Shown: positions 16,213-24,308, counted from the stretch's first letter. The stretch is 64,000 nucleotides of DNA from Halomonas chromatireducens (GCF_001545155.1 NZ_CP014226.1:3909652-3973651); one strand, 5' to 3'. Notes: a model not told the origin generated them from the sequence alone. Made by a program: numbers and translations.

Positions 16213-17610
16213 TTACAGCGCGCGGATGTCGGCCAGATGGCCGGCCACGGCAGCGGCAGCCACCATGGCCGGCGACATCAGGTGGGTTCTGGCCCCAGGC
16301 CCCTGGCGACCCTTGAAGTTGCGGTTGGTGGTCGAGGCACACCTTTCGCCGCTGGGCACCAGGTCACCGTTCATGGCCACGCACATGGAGCAGCCCGACT
16401 CCCTCCACTCCAGTCCCGCCTCCCGGAAGACGGTGTCCAGCCCCTCGGCTTCCGCCTGCTTCTTCACCTGGGTGGAGCCGGGAGAGACGATGCCGGGCAC
16501 GCGGCTACGCCGACCTTGCAGCACCTCGGCTGCGGCGCGCAGGTCCTCGATGCGGGCGTTGGTGCAGGAGCCGATGAAGATCCGGTCGATGGCGATATCG
16601 GTCAGCTTCTGGCCGGGGGTGAGACCCATGTAGTCGAGGCTGTCGCGCATCTGGCGTGCCTTGCCCTCGTCGTGCTGGGTTGCGGGATCCGGCACGCAGC
16701 TGTCGATGGGCAGGGCTTCTTCCGGGGATACGCCCCAGGTCACGGTGGGAACGATCTCGGCGGCGTCCAGGGTGATGTCGCGGTCGAAGCGGGCCCCGTC
16801 ATCGCTCTTCAAGGTCTGCCAATGGCGGATGGCCTGTTCCAGTCGTTCTCCTTCCGGCGCCCAGGGGCGGCCCTCGAGATAAGCGAAGCTGGTGTCGTCC
16901 GGGGCGATCATGCCGCAGCGGGCGCCGCCCTCGATGGAGAGGTTGCACAGGGTCAGCCGTGCCTCCATGGAGAGTCCGCGGATGGCGCTGCCGGCATATT
17001 CGATGGCGTGGCCACGGGCGCCGTCGGCGCCCAGGCGAGCGATCCAGGTCAGGGCGATGTCCTTGGCGGTAATGCCGGGGGCCAGGGTGCCCTCCACGGT
17101 CAGGCGCATCTGCCTGGGGCGGCTCTGCCACAGGGTCTGGGTGGCAAGTACATGGGCCACCTCCGAGGCACCGATGCCGAAGGCAACGCTGCCGAAGGCG
17201 CCGTGGGTGGACGTGTGACTGTCGCCGCAGACCATCAGCAGCCCGGGCTGAGTCAGGCCCTGCTCGGGCCCCAGCACATGGACGATGCCCTGGCGGGGGT
17301 CGTCCAGGCCGAACAGGGTGATGGCATGTTCACGGGTGTTGTCTGCCAACTGTTCGATCATGCCGCGGACCTTGGCATCGTCGATGTCGTCGAGGCGGCG
17401 GGTCAGGGTCGGCACGTAGTGATCGGCGATACCGAAAGTAAGGTCGGCCCGCGCCACGGGCAGGCCTCGCTCGCGCAGCTTGTTGAAGGCGTGGAAGGAG
17501 CCCTCATGCACGAAGTGACGGTCGATCCACAGCAGGCTCTCGCCGCTTTCGCTGCGATGGATCTCGTGGGCGTCCCACACCTTGTCGAACAGTGTCGTTG
17601 GCATTGTCAT
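16213..17610 (-). CDS. leuC: Aconitase-family hydratase large subunit (LeuC-like)
   Basis: The catalytic, 4Fe-4S-binding subunit of a LeuCD-type hydratase, 465 residues. Three cluster cysteines are visible: one in FIGSCTNARIEDL and two in WRESGCSMCVAMNGD. The VCGDSHTSTHGAFGSVAFGIGASE motif (near 145-168) is canonical. The N-terminus reads DRHFVHEGSFHAFNKLRERG and LTFGIADHYVPT. This differs from the usual LeuC HEVTSPQAF and DHN forms, hinting at a paralogue with another substrate. It lies between the GntR gene and the TRAP importer, on the same strand. The ribosome site before 17610 is weak; a second ATG two codons in is possible. Confidence 0.88.
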   Translation of the reverse strand: MTMPTTLFDKVWDAHEIHRSESGESLLWIDRHFVHEGSFHAFNKLRERGLPVARADLTFGIADHYVPTLTRRLDDIDDAKVRGMIEQLADNTREHAITLFGLDDPRQGIVHVLGPEQGLTQPGLLMVCGDSHTSTHGAFGSVAFGIGASEVAHVLATQTLWQSRPRQMRLTVEGTLAPGITAKDIALTWIARLGADGARGHAIEYAGSAIRGLSMEARLTLCNLSIEGGARCGMIAPDDTSFAYLEGRPWAPEGERLEQAIRHWQTLKSDDGARFDRDITLDAAEIVPTVTWGVSPEEALPIDSCVPDPATQHDEGKARQMRDSLDYMGLTPGQKLTDIAIDRIFIGSCTNARIEDLRAAAEVLQGRRSRVPGIVSPGSTQVKKQAEAEGLDTVFREAGLEWRESGCSMCVAMNGDLVPSGERCASTTNRNFKGRQGPGARTHLMSPAMVAAAAVAGHLADIRAL

Positions 17611-17757
17611 GACGGTTCGTTTTACCGAGGTTGTGTTATTTTCATCCCGCTATACTCATACAACTATCCCAGACCGCCGCACAGGTCAAATGTATTTTAT
17701 TTCCTTTTTTATATGTATTAAAAATAGAACAGCCTTGGTGCCGTGTCACTCTGCGTC
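17611..17757 (-). promoter_or_regulatory. AT-rich control region between gntR and leuC
   Basis: This 147-base gap is markedly AT-rich compared with its surroundings. It holds ATGTATT at 17690-17696 and ATGTATTA at 17713-17720. The same ATGTATTA occurs at 18643-18650 in front of the divergent operon. The shared octamer is a candidate GntR operator element; no single -10/-35 pair stands out. Confidence 0.4.
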
Positions 17758-18573
17758 TCACGCTTCCTGATGTTCGGGCTTCGCCCGCTGGGGCTCCGAC
17801 GACATCGGCTCCCAGTATCGAGCGGCTTCATCGCCGGTACGGTTCAGATCGATCTGGATGCGGTAACGGTCGGGGCGGTATAGCGCGTCGAGATGCTCCA
17901 CGCCGCGCCCCTCCTCGTCGTAAACCACCCGGGTCAGAGCGATCAGCGGTGAGCCCACCGATACATCGAGCGCCTCAGCCACCTCATGGGTGGCCAGTGT
18001 TGCCGAGATGGTCTGCGCGGCGTGATCGACCTTCACACCGCTGCGCTCGAGCAGAGCGAAAAGCGGTGTCTGCGAAAGGTCAGCCTCGTTGTAGTGCAGG
18101 GCGATGTATTCCGGGACGTGGGTCACCAGGTAGGAGAATGGCTTGTCATCGGCCATGCGCACGCGAATCGAACGCTGCACGCGCTCCCCCTCGCGGAGGC
18201 CCAGGCCCTCCCGCACCGGCTCCGGCGGCTTGACGTAGCAGAACTCCAGCAGGCGCACCCGCGAGGCCTTGCTCATCTTGACCATGTTGGGCATCAGGTT
18301 GGCGACGCTGGCAGTCATGACGGTGGCGTCCAGAGGCTGCTCCAGCACAACGGTGCCGAGCCCCGGCTTGCGTGCCACCAGCCCCGCCTCGTTGAGTGCC
18401 TGCATGGCGCGCCTGACAGTGACCCGCGATACGCCGTACTGATCGGCCAGCTTCAGCTCGCCGGGGAGCTTTCGCCCCGGGGCCAGTCGACCGCTGAGAA
18501 TCGCATCCTTGAGCAGCAGATAGATGCGATGGGACTTGGTGCCCCCGACGGAATTCGCATGCGTATCGTTCAT
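17758..18573 (-). CDS. GntR-family transcriptional regulator (HutC/UTRA type)
   Basis: A DNA-binding regulator with an N-terminal winged helix and C-terminal UTRA effector domain. The start at 18573 (MNDTHANSVGG) has AAGGA upstream; the frame extends further without support. The product is 271 residues. The GntR helix-turn-helix covers about residues 15-80, with SGRLAPGRKLPGELKLADQYGVSRVTVRRAMQALNEAGLV; UTRA occupies about 100-255. It sits at the pivot between the leuCD-dctPQM genes and the divergent amidase/lyase operon, so it most likely controls both in response to the pathway substrate or an intermediate. HutC-type members often bind small carboxylates or imidazole acids. Confidence 0.9.
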   Translation of the reverse strand: MNDTHANSVGGTKSHRIYLLLKDAILSGRLAPGRKLPGELKLADQYGVSRVTVRRAMQALNEAGLVARKPGLGTVVLEQPLDATVMTASVANLMPNMVKMSKASRVRLLEFCYVKPPEPVREGLGLREGERVQRSIRVRMADDKPFSYLVTHVPEYIALHYNEADLSQTPLFALLERSGVKVDHAAQTISATLATHEVAEALDVSVGSPLIALTRVVYDEEGRGVEHLDALYRPDRYRIQIDLNRTGDEAARYWEPMSSEPQRAKPEHQEA

Positions 18574-18728
18574 GGTTGGGTCCTTGTCGTTGTTGCCGGT
18601 CTGTATGAAGAGCTTGACGCGAGGCATTGGGTAGACATAGAAATGTATTATGCATAGGACAGGTTGCTGTGCCATGCAATATGAAGAATAGCGCCAAACA
18701 ACGATAAAGGCTTCCTTGGAGAACACCC

Positions 18729-19304
18729 ATGCCCGTCATTCAGGTCAGTCTGATCCGAGGCTACTCCGGCGAATTGAAACAGCGCCTGTGCGCTCGGCTT
18801 ACCGATGCCGTGCGCCACAGCATTGCCGCTGACCCTGAAGGCATCACCGTGCTGGTGCATGAAGTGGAGCCCGATGCCTACATGCGAGGCGGTCGCCAGC
18901 GCATGCCGGGAGCGGAAGGTAAGGACGGCAAGCCCGGCATGAGCCCCGAGCAAGTGGTGCGCGCCTTTCTCTCGGCCATGGAGGCTCGTGATCTCGGTGC
19001 TGCCAAGACCCTGCTCGACGATGAGTTCGTCATGACGTTCCCCGGCAGCGGCGAGATGCATCGTCTCGAAGAACTGGTGGCCTGGGCCGGCGGCCGCTAC
19101 CGCTTCGTGCGCAAGTGCATTGCAGCAGTGGAAACCTGTGGCGATGGCGATGAGACGACGGTGTTCTGTCACGGCGAACTCAGCGGTGAGTGGCCCGACG
19201 GTACCCCCTTCTCCGGCGTGCGCTTCATCGACCGCTTCGAACTGCGCCGCGGCAGGATCGTTCGCCAGCAGGTCTGGAACGACCTGGCGCTGGCACGGCC
19301 CTGA
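18729..19304 (+). CDS. Tautomerase-SnoaL fusion protein
   Basis: A 191-residue two-domain protein, first gene of the rightward catabolic operon. Residues 2 to about 68 resemble 4-oxalocrotonate tautomerase: Pro2 becomes the N-terminal catalytic base after Met removal (MPVIQVSLIRGYS), then LCARLTDAVRHSIAADPEGITVLVHEVEPD. From about residue 78 onward a SnoaL/NTF2-like domain follows (VVRAFLSAMEARDLGAAKTLLDDEFVMTFPG, then FIDRFELRRGRIVRQQVWND). SnoaL folds often isomerise or hydrate small rings. The fusion suggests one protein handling an enol/keto intermediate. A good ribosome site is not obvious. The family assignment is from motif; the substrate is unknown. Confidence 0.8.
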   Translation: MPVIQVSLIRGYSGELKQRLCARLTDAVRHSIAADPEGITVLVHEVEPDAYMRGGRQRMPGAEGKDGKPGMSPEQVVRAFLSAMEARDLGAAKTLLDDEFVMTFPGSGEMHRLEELVAWAGGRYRFVRKCIAAVETCGDGDETTVFCHGELSGEWPDGTPFSGVRFIDRFELRRGRIVRQQVWNDLALARP

Positions 19305-19360
19305 AGTGGCCCTTTCGTTTCCCTTTTCGATTTCATGAACATTCGAGGAATTCTCTTGCC

Positions 19361-20245
19361 ATGACTCTTCACGCCAGTGACCTCAAGGCCAGGCTGAGCG
19401 ATCCGGGGATCGTCGTCGCCCCGGGTGTCTACGACGCCTTGAGCGCTTCGCTTGCCGCCGATGCCGGATTCGACACTGTCTATCTTTCCGGGGCCAGCAT
19501 TGCCTATACCCAGCTCGGCCGTCCCGACATCGGCCTGGTCAGCGTGAGCGAGGTCAACGACGTGATGTCTCACATCCGTGAGCGCACCGAGCTGTCGGTG
19601 GTGGTCGATTGCGACACCGGCTTCGGCAATGCCATGAACGTGATGCGCAGCGTGCGCATGCTGGAGCGATCCGGTGCCAATGCGATACAGCTGGAAGACC
19701 AGACCTATCCCAAGCGTTGCGGCCATCTGCGTGGCAAGACCCTGGTGTCCGAGGGCGAGATGGTGGGTAAGCTCAAGGCGGCAATGGATGCCCGTGAAAG
19801 TGACTCGACCCTGATCATCGGCCGCACCGATGCGGTGGCGGTGGAGGGTACGGCGCGGGCCATTGAGCGAGCCCATGCCTACCGCGAGGCCGGGATCGAC
19901 GTGCTGTTCATCGAGGGTATCCGCAGCGACGAAGACATCGCCAGCATCATGGCCGAGTTTCGCGGCAAGATTCCGATCATGGCCAACATGGTGGAGGGGG
20001 GCGACACGCCGTTGCAGAACGCCCAGGCGCTCCAGCAGCTAGGCTTTTCGCTGGTGATCTTCCCCGGTGCCCTGGTACGCGCCTTCACCCACATGGCGAG
20101 CCAGTTTTTCACCACCCTGCGCCGTGACGGTACCACCGACGCCTTTCGCGAGCGCATGCTCGACTTCGGACAGCTCAACGAGGTGCTCGGCACCCGAAAG
20201 ATGCTCGAGCTGGGCGAGAAGTACGACGGCCGAAGAGAACAATGA
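19361..20245 (+). CDS. Isocitrate lyase/PEP mutase-family C-C lyase
   Basis: An alpha/beta-barrel lyase of 294 residues that likely splits a 2-hydroxy- or 2-oxo-diacid. The start at 19361 (MTLHASDL) has GAGGAA upstream; an earlier in-frame start overlaps the previous gene and lacks support. The magnesium-site aspartates lie in VVDCDTGFG (Asp83, Asp85). The lyase signature KRCGH (residues 118-122, Cys120) is kept, as in methylisocitrate and 2,3-dimethylmalate lyases and unlike PEP mutase. YLSGAS at 41-46 is also typical. Beside a LeuCD-type hydratase, the closest known pairing is dimethylmaleate hydratase with dimethylmalate lyase in anaerobic nicotinate breakdown; here, (methyl)malate cleavage to pyruvate plus a short acid is inferred. 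Oxaloacetate decarboxylase-like activity is the alternative. Confidence 0.88.
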   Translation: MTLHASDLKARLSDPGIVVAPGVYDALSASLAADAGFDTVYLSGASIAYTQLGRPDIGLVSVSEVNDVMSHIRERTELSVVVDCDTGFGNAMNVMRSVRMLERSGANAIQLEDQTYPKRCGHLRGKTLVSEGEMVGKLKAAMDARESDSTLIIGRTDAVAVEGTARAIERAHAYREAGIDVLFIEGIRSDEDIASIMAEFRGKIPIMANMVEGGDTPLQNAQALQQLGFSLVIFPGALVRAFTHMASQFFTTLRRDGTTDAFRERMLDFGQLNEVLGTRKMLELGEKYDGRREQ

Positions 20246-20267
20246 CCGATCCTTCAGGAGAGAGCGC

Positions 20268-20942
20268 ATGATTACCACCGACAAGACCGCCAAGGAGATC
20301 TTCTTCGAGGTGATGGCCAACCCCCAGCGCGTGCCGTTCGGTTTCGGTAACAAGGCGGTGCTGGTCAACGTCGACCCGCAGAAGGCCTATACCCGAACCG
20401 ACCTGTTCAAGACCGCCTACGAGACCGACCCCAACCAGCTCGACTACGTCAACCAGCTGGCCCGCTCGTTCCGACAGCTCGGCTGGCCGGTAGTCTGGAC
20501 CCACGTGGCGTTCCTCGACTCCGCAGAAGACGCCGGCGTATGGGGCACACGGACCGATACCCCCGACTCGTTGCAGAACATCAAGTACGGCTCTGAGCGT
20601 GCCGAATTCGATGAGCGGGTGGAGATCGACCCACACGATGTCGTCTACACCAAGCGCATGCCCTCGGCCTTCTTCGAGACCCCGCTGCAGTCGCTGCTGG
20701 TATGGCATCAGGTCGATACCGTGATCGTTACCGGCGGCTCCACCTCCGGCTGTATCCGTGCCACCGCGGTGGATAGCCTCTCCCGTGGCTACCGTACCGT
20801 CGTGCCCATGGAGTGCGTTGCCGACAAGCACGAGAGCTACCACTACGCCAACCTGACCGACCTGCATCTCAAGTACGCCGATGTCATGCCGGTGGCCGAG
20901 GTGCTGAGCTGGCTCGAAGCTCGTGCTGCCGAGCAGGGCTGA
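20268..20942 (+). CDS. Isochorismatase/N-carbamoylsarcosine amidase-like hydrolase
   Basis: A cysteine amidase of the isochorismatase superfamily, 224 residues. The start at 20268 (MITTDKTAKE) has CAGGAG upstream. The Asp-Lys-Cys triad is intact: Asp36 in VLVNVDPQKAY, Lys129 in VVYTKRMPSAF and Cys162 in GGSTSGCIRATAVDS. The CIRATA and DPQKAY sequences resemble N-carbamoylsarcosine amidohydrolase and maleamate amidase (NicF) more than true isochorismatases. In this operon it most plausibly hydrolyses a half-amide (maleamate type) or an N-carbamoyl compound, releasing ammonia. The cis-peptide GGS(T) loop before the cysteine helix is visible. Confidence 0.88.
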   Translation: MITTDKTAKEIFFEVMANPQRVPFGFGNKAVLVNVDPQKAYTRTDLFKTAYETDPNQLDYVNQLARSFRQLGWPVVWTHVAFLDSAEDAGVWGTRTDTPDSLQNIKYGSERAEFDERVEIDPHDVVYTKRMPSAFFETPLQSLLVWHQVDTVIVTGGSTSGCIRATAVDSLSRGYRTVVPMECVADKHESYHYANLTDLHLKYADVMPVAEVLSWLEARAAEQG

Positions 20943-20976
20943 GCGTCTCGGCGAGAGTGGAAGAGGAGTGTGCAAC

Positions 20977-21927
20977 ATGAAGGAAACGCTTGGTGCCTAT
21001 GACTACTGGCCCTACGAGAATCGCCCGAAGATCACCTGGCCGGGCGGGGCGCGGGTCGCCTTCTGGGTGGCACCCAATATCGAGTACTACGAGCTCGACC
21101 CGCCCCAGAATCCGCAGCGCAAGCCATGGCCGACGCCCCACCCCTCGGTGCCTGGCTACAGCATTCGCGATTATGGCAACCGAGTGGGCCACCAGCGCCA
21201 GATGGCCCTGCTCGACAAGTACGGCATTCGCGGCTCGGTGTCGCTGTCGGTGGCGCTCTGCGAACACCATCCCGAGATCATCGAGATGTGCCGTGAGCGC
21301 GACTGGGAGTTCTTCAGCCACGGCATCTACAACACCCGCTACACCTATGGCATGGGTGAGGCCCAGGAGCGGGAGATGATTCGCGACAGCCTCGAGGCGA
21401 TCCACCGCCACACCGGGCAGAAGTGTGCGGGCTACCTGGCCCCGGCGCTCTCCCATTCGGAGCGGACCCTGGACCTGTTCGCCGAGGAGGGCCAGGCGCT
21501 GTTCGGCGACGAGGCGGGCTTCTATACCTGTGACCTGTTCCACGATGACCAGCCCACGCCGATCCGGCTGCGCTCGGGCCGCCGCTTCGTCTCCATGCCC
21601 TATTCGCTGGAGATGAACGACACCATCGTCTACGCCGTGAACAAGGTGGAGCCACGCCATTACCTGACCATGCTCAAGCGCCACTTCGACCGGCTCTATG
21701 CCGAAGGCGCCGAATCGGGCACGGTGATGTGCATTCCCACCCACAACTACCAGGTCAGCTGCCCGCATCGAATCAAGGCCTTCGAGGAGGCGCTGGAGTA
21801 CATCACCGGCCACAGCGACGTCTGGCTCGCCCCCGGCCGCGTGATCGCCAGCCACTATCTTGCCCACCACTACGACGATGCCCTGCGCGACATCGACGCC
21901 AGGGCCATCCCCGCCAGGAGGCGCTGA
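20977..21927 (+). CDS. Polysaccharide deacetylase-fold hydrolase, PuuE-like (copy 1)
   Basis: A 316-residue cytoplasmic protein (no signal peptide) of the NodB-fold branch that includes PuuE allantoinase and cyclic-imide/amide hydrolases. The start at 20977 follows AGAGGAG. Landmarks: ITWPGGARVAFWVAPNIEYYELDPP (about 18-42), SIRDYGNRVGHQRQMALLDKYGIRGS (about 60-85), FFSHGIYNTRYTYGM (about 111-125) and CIPTHNYQVSCPHRIKAFEEAL near the C-terminus. The acidic residues in NIEYYELD and the histidine in SHG are in the positions expected for metal ligands. The absence of export signals and the operon partners argue against cell-wall chitin or peptidoglycan as substrate; ring opening of a cyclic imide or ureide is the better guess. 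Confidence 0.85.
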   Translation: MKETLGAYDYWPYENRPKITWPGGARVAFWVAPNIEYYELDPPQNPQRKPWPTPHPSVPGYSIRDYGNRVGHQRQMALLDKYGIRGSVSLSVALCEHHPEIIEMCRERDWEFFSHGIYNTRYTYGMGEAQEREMIRDSLEAIHRHTGQKCAGYLAPALSHSERTLDLFAEEGQALFGDEAGFYTCDLFHDDQPTPIRLRSGRRFVSMPYSLEMNDTIVYAVNKVEPRHYLTMLKRHFDRLYAEGAESGTVMCIPTHNYQVSCPHRIKAFEEALEYITGHSDVWLAPGRVIASHYLAHHYDDALRDIDARAIPARRR

Positions 21928-21930
21928 GCC

Positions 21931-22884
21931 ATGTCCTCGAAAAGTTCGTCTCTCGACAAGGATTACCTGACCTATCCCTGGCGCCGACACGGCTACGATC
22001 ATGACCGCTACGACTGGTCGATGCTGGCACAGCGGCCCCCGGTCCAATGGCCTGGCGGCAAGACCCTGGCGGTCTGGATCAACGTGTCGCTGCAGTTCTA
22101 CCCGCTCAACCAGCGTGGGGTACCCTTCAAGGTGCCCAACGGCATGACCATGCCCTATCCCGACCTGCGCCACTACTCGCTGCGCGACTACGGCAACCGG
22201 GTGGGTATCTACCGCATGCTGGCGGCCTTCGAGAAGCATGGCATCCGTCCCACCTGGGCGATCAATGCCCAGCTTGCCGAGCAGACACCCTACCTGGTGG
22301 AGCGTCTCAAGGCATACGGCGGCGAGTTCCTCTGCCACGGCTGGAACATGGACCATCTGCACTATGGCGGGCAGGATCGCGACGAGGAGGCCGAGATCGT
22401 ACGCCGCTCGGTAGAGACGCTGCGCGAGCAGATCGGACAGCCCATTCGCGGCTGGCTCAGCCCGGCTCGCTCGCAGAGCTGGCACACGCCGGAGCTGCTG
22501 GCAGAGAACGGCATCGCCTACTGCGCCGACTGGGTCAACGACGATATGCCCTACGCCTTCGCCACGGACAACGGGCCGCTGGCCATGATGCCCCTGTCGA
22601 CCGAGATCGAGGATCAGTTCGTGATGTGCCAGAACCTCCATTCGGAAGACGCCTGGGTCGAGCAGGTCAAGGATGCCTTCGACTTTCTCCTGCAGGAGTC
22701 GAGGGAGCAAGGGGGACGGATGCTGGCGCTCAGCCTGCATCCCTGGCTGGTGGGTCAACCCCACCGTATCGCCTGCCTGGAGGAGGTGCTGGCCCATATC
22801 GCCGGCCATGACGAAGTCTGGCAGGCACCGGCCGGCGAGATACTCGACGCCTTCCAGGGCGCTGGCCAAGAGGAGGCGCGCTGA
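21931..22884 (+). CDS. Polysaccharide deacetylase-fold hydrolase, PuuE-like (copy 2)
   Basis: A 317-residue paralogue of the preceding gene, starting three bases after its stop. Shared landmarks are VQWPGGKTLAVWINVSLQFYPL (about 36-57), YSLRDYGNRVGIYRMLAAFEKHGIRPT (about 80-106), FLCHGWNMDHLHYGG (about 131-145) and LSLHPWLVGQPHRIACLEEVL near the end. The segment aligned with copy 1's NIEYYELD reads NVSLQFYPL and lacks acidic residues. The metal site may therefore be altered, while CHGWNMDH adds a histidine. Two tandem, unequal copies suggest a heteromeric enzyme or two successive ring or amide hydrolyses. The stop overlaps the next ATG (TGATG). Confidence 0.85.
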   Translation: MSSKSSSLDKDYLTYPWRRHGYDHDRYDWSMLAQRPPVQWPGGKTLAVWINVSLQFYPLNQRGVPFKVPNGMTMPYPDLRHYSLRDYGNRVGIYRMLAAFEKHGIRPTWAINAQLAEQTPYLVERLKAYGGEFLCHGWNMDHLHYGGQDRDEEAEIVRRSVETLREQIGQPIRGWLSPARSQSWHTPELLAENGIAYCADWVNDDMPYAFATDNGPLAMMPLSTEIEDQFVMCQNLHSEDAWVEQVKDAFDFLLQESREQGGRMLALSLHPWLVGQPHRIACLEEVLAHIAGHDEVWQAPAGEILDAFQGAGQEEAR

Positions 22885-24296
22885 TGGGCATCGTGGCCTT
22901 CCATGACGCTGATACCTTCGAGGTGTCCCTGCCGCTGCTGATCGTCGGCGCGGGAGCCTGCGGCCTGGTGGCGGCACTGGCGGCCCGGGAGTGTGGCATC
23001 GAGCTGGCGGTGCTCGAGCGCGATGCATTGCCGCGGGGCAGCACCTTCATGTCTTCCGGCTTCATACCCGCCGCCGGCACCCGCTTTCAGGCCGACAAGG
23101 GGGTAGACGACAGCCCCGAGCTGATGGCGAAAGATATCCAGGCGAAGAACGGTGATGAGGCTGACCCGGCCATCGTCCAGACGCTGGCCGGATACTCCGG
23201 TCGAGTGGTGGAGTGGCTGGCCGATACCCATGGCGTGCCGTTCGACCTGGTCGACGGCTTTCTTTATCCCGGACATAGCCGCATGCGGATGCATGCCACG
23301 CCGCGGCGAACCGGTGAGGAACTGATGGGGAGCTTGCTGACCGCTGCCGAGACGGCGGGTATCGATATCCTGACCCAGGCCCGGGTGGTCGATCTGCATG
23401 TCGACGAGGCTCGACGGGTGCGCGGTGTCACCCTCGAGCGCCCCGATGGGAGTCAGGAGCGCATTGGCTGCGAGGCTATGATCCTGGCCTGCAACGGCTA
23501 CGGCGGCAACCCGGAACTGGTGGCGCGCTACCTGCCCACCTTGAAAAATGCTCTCTACTACGGCCACGAAGGGAACCAGGGTGATGCCCTTCTCTGGGGC
23601 GAGGCCATGGGAGCCAGCCTGAAGGATCTGGGAGCCTGCCAGGGGCATGGCTCCCTGGCCACGCCACATCAGACATTGATCAGTTGGGCGTTGATGATGC
23701 GCGGAGGCATCCAGGTCAACCTTGAAGGACGGCGCTTCTCCAGCGAGCACGGTGGCTATTCGGAGCAGGCGGCCAAGGTGCTGGCTCAGCCGGGCCGTGT
23801 GGCCTGGAACCTGTTCGATGCGCGTATCCATCATGCAGCGCTCGAGTTCGAGGACTACCGCAACGCGCATATTGCCGGGGCAGTGCGCACCTTCGCGACG
23901 CTGGAGTCGATGGCGAAGGGGCTGGATCTGCCACTGGATGCCCTTGAACAGACCTTCGACGAAATGCGGACCCTGGCCGGGAACGGCGAGGCAGATGCCT
24001 TCGGTCGCAGCTTCTCGCCGGAGACCCTGCTAGTGCCTCCCTATTACGCCATTCGTGTAACCGGTGCGCTGTTCCATACCCAGGGAGGGCTGGAAGTCGA
24101 CACCCAGGCGCGGGTAGTGGGGCAGGAGGGCAGTATCTTTCCCAACCTGTTTGCCGCCGGCGGCGCGGCGCGGGGCGTTTCGGGCTCGAATGACAGCGGC
24201 TACCTGTCGGGCAACGGCCTGCTCAGCGCCGTGGTGATGGGGGCCATTGCCGGGCGTGAGGCGTCACGCCAGCTACGGCGGGGCGGGACGGCCTGA
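22884..24296 (+). CDS. FAD-dependent oxidoreductase, fumarate reductase flavoprotein family
   Basis: A 470-residue flavoprotein of the succinate dehydrogenase/fumarate reductase/3-ketosteroid dehydrogenase superfamily. It has an N-terminal dinucleotide fold LIVGAGACGLVAALAA (GxGxxG at residues 22-27), GSTFMSSGFIPAAGTR as the FAD-contact loop, HATPRRTGEELMGSL with a likely substrate-site region, GGNPELVARYLP, and the C-terminal GxVSGSNDSGYLSGNGLLSAVVMGAIAG FAD motif. No covalent-flavin histidine or haem domain is evident. Coupled by overlap to the previous gene, it closes the operon; likely chemistry is insertion or removal of a double bond next to a carboxylate or carbonyl. Tricarballylate dehydrogenase-type activity is another option. 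Confidence 0.87.
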   Translation: MGIVAFHDADTFEVSLPLLIVGAGACGLVAALAARECGIELAVLERDALPRGSTFMSSGFIPAAGTRFQADKGVDDSPELMAKDIQAKNGDEADPAIVQTLAGYSGRVVEWLADTHGVPFDLVDGFLYPGHSRMRMHATPRRTGEELMGSLLTAAETAGIDILTQARVVDLHVDEARRVRGVTLERPDGSQERIGCEAMILACNGYGGNPELVARYLPTLKNALYYGHEGNQGDALLWGEAMGASLKDLGACQGHGSLATPHQTLISWALMMRGGIQVNLEGRRFSSEHGGYSEQAAKVLAQPGRVAWNLFDARIHHAALEFEDYRNAHIAGAVRTFATLESMAKGLDLPLDALEQTFDEMRTLAGNGEADAFGRSFSPETLLVPPYYAIRVTGALFHTQGGLEVDTQARVVGQEGSIFPNLFAAGGAARGVSGSNDSGYLSGNGLLSAVVMGAIAGREASRQLRRGGTA

Positions 24297-24308
24297 CAGA
24301 CAGAGTGC

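Noticed and set aside
20977..22884. Cell-wall polysaccharide or chitin deacetylases
   Set aside because: No signal peptides, PuuE-like motifs, and coupling to an amidase and lyase argue for small-molecule substrates.
20884..23028. A 714-codon open frame on the minus strand
   Set aside because: It lies opposite three well-supported genes; its Gly/Arg/His/Val-rich sequence is typical of antisense frames in GC-rich DNA.
12565..24296. Anaerobic nicotinate degradation cluster
   Set aside because: Hydratase and lyase fit, but the cobalamin mutase, isomerase, hydroxymethylglutarate dehydrogenase and nicotinate hydroxylase are all missing.
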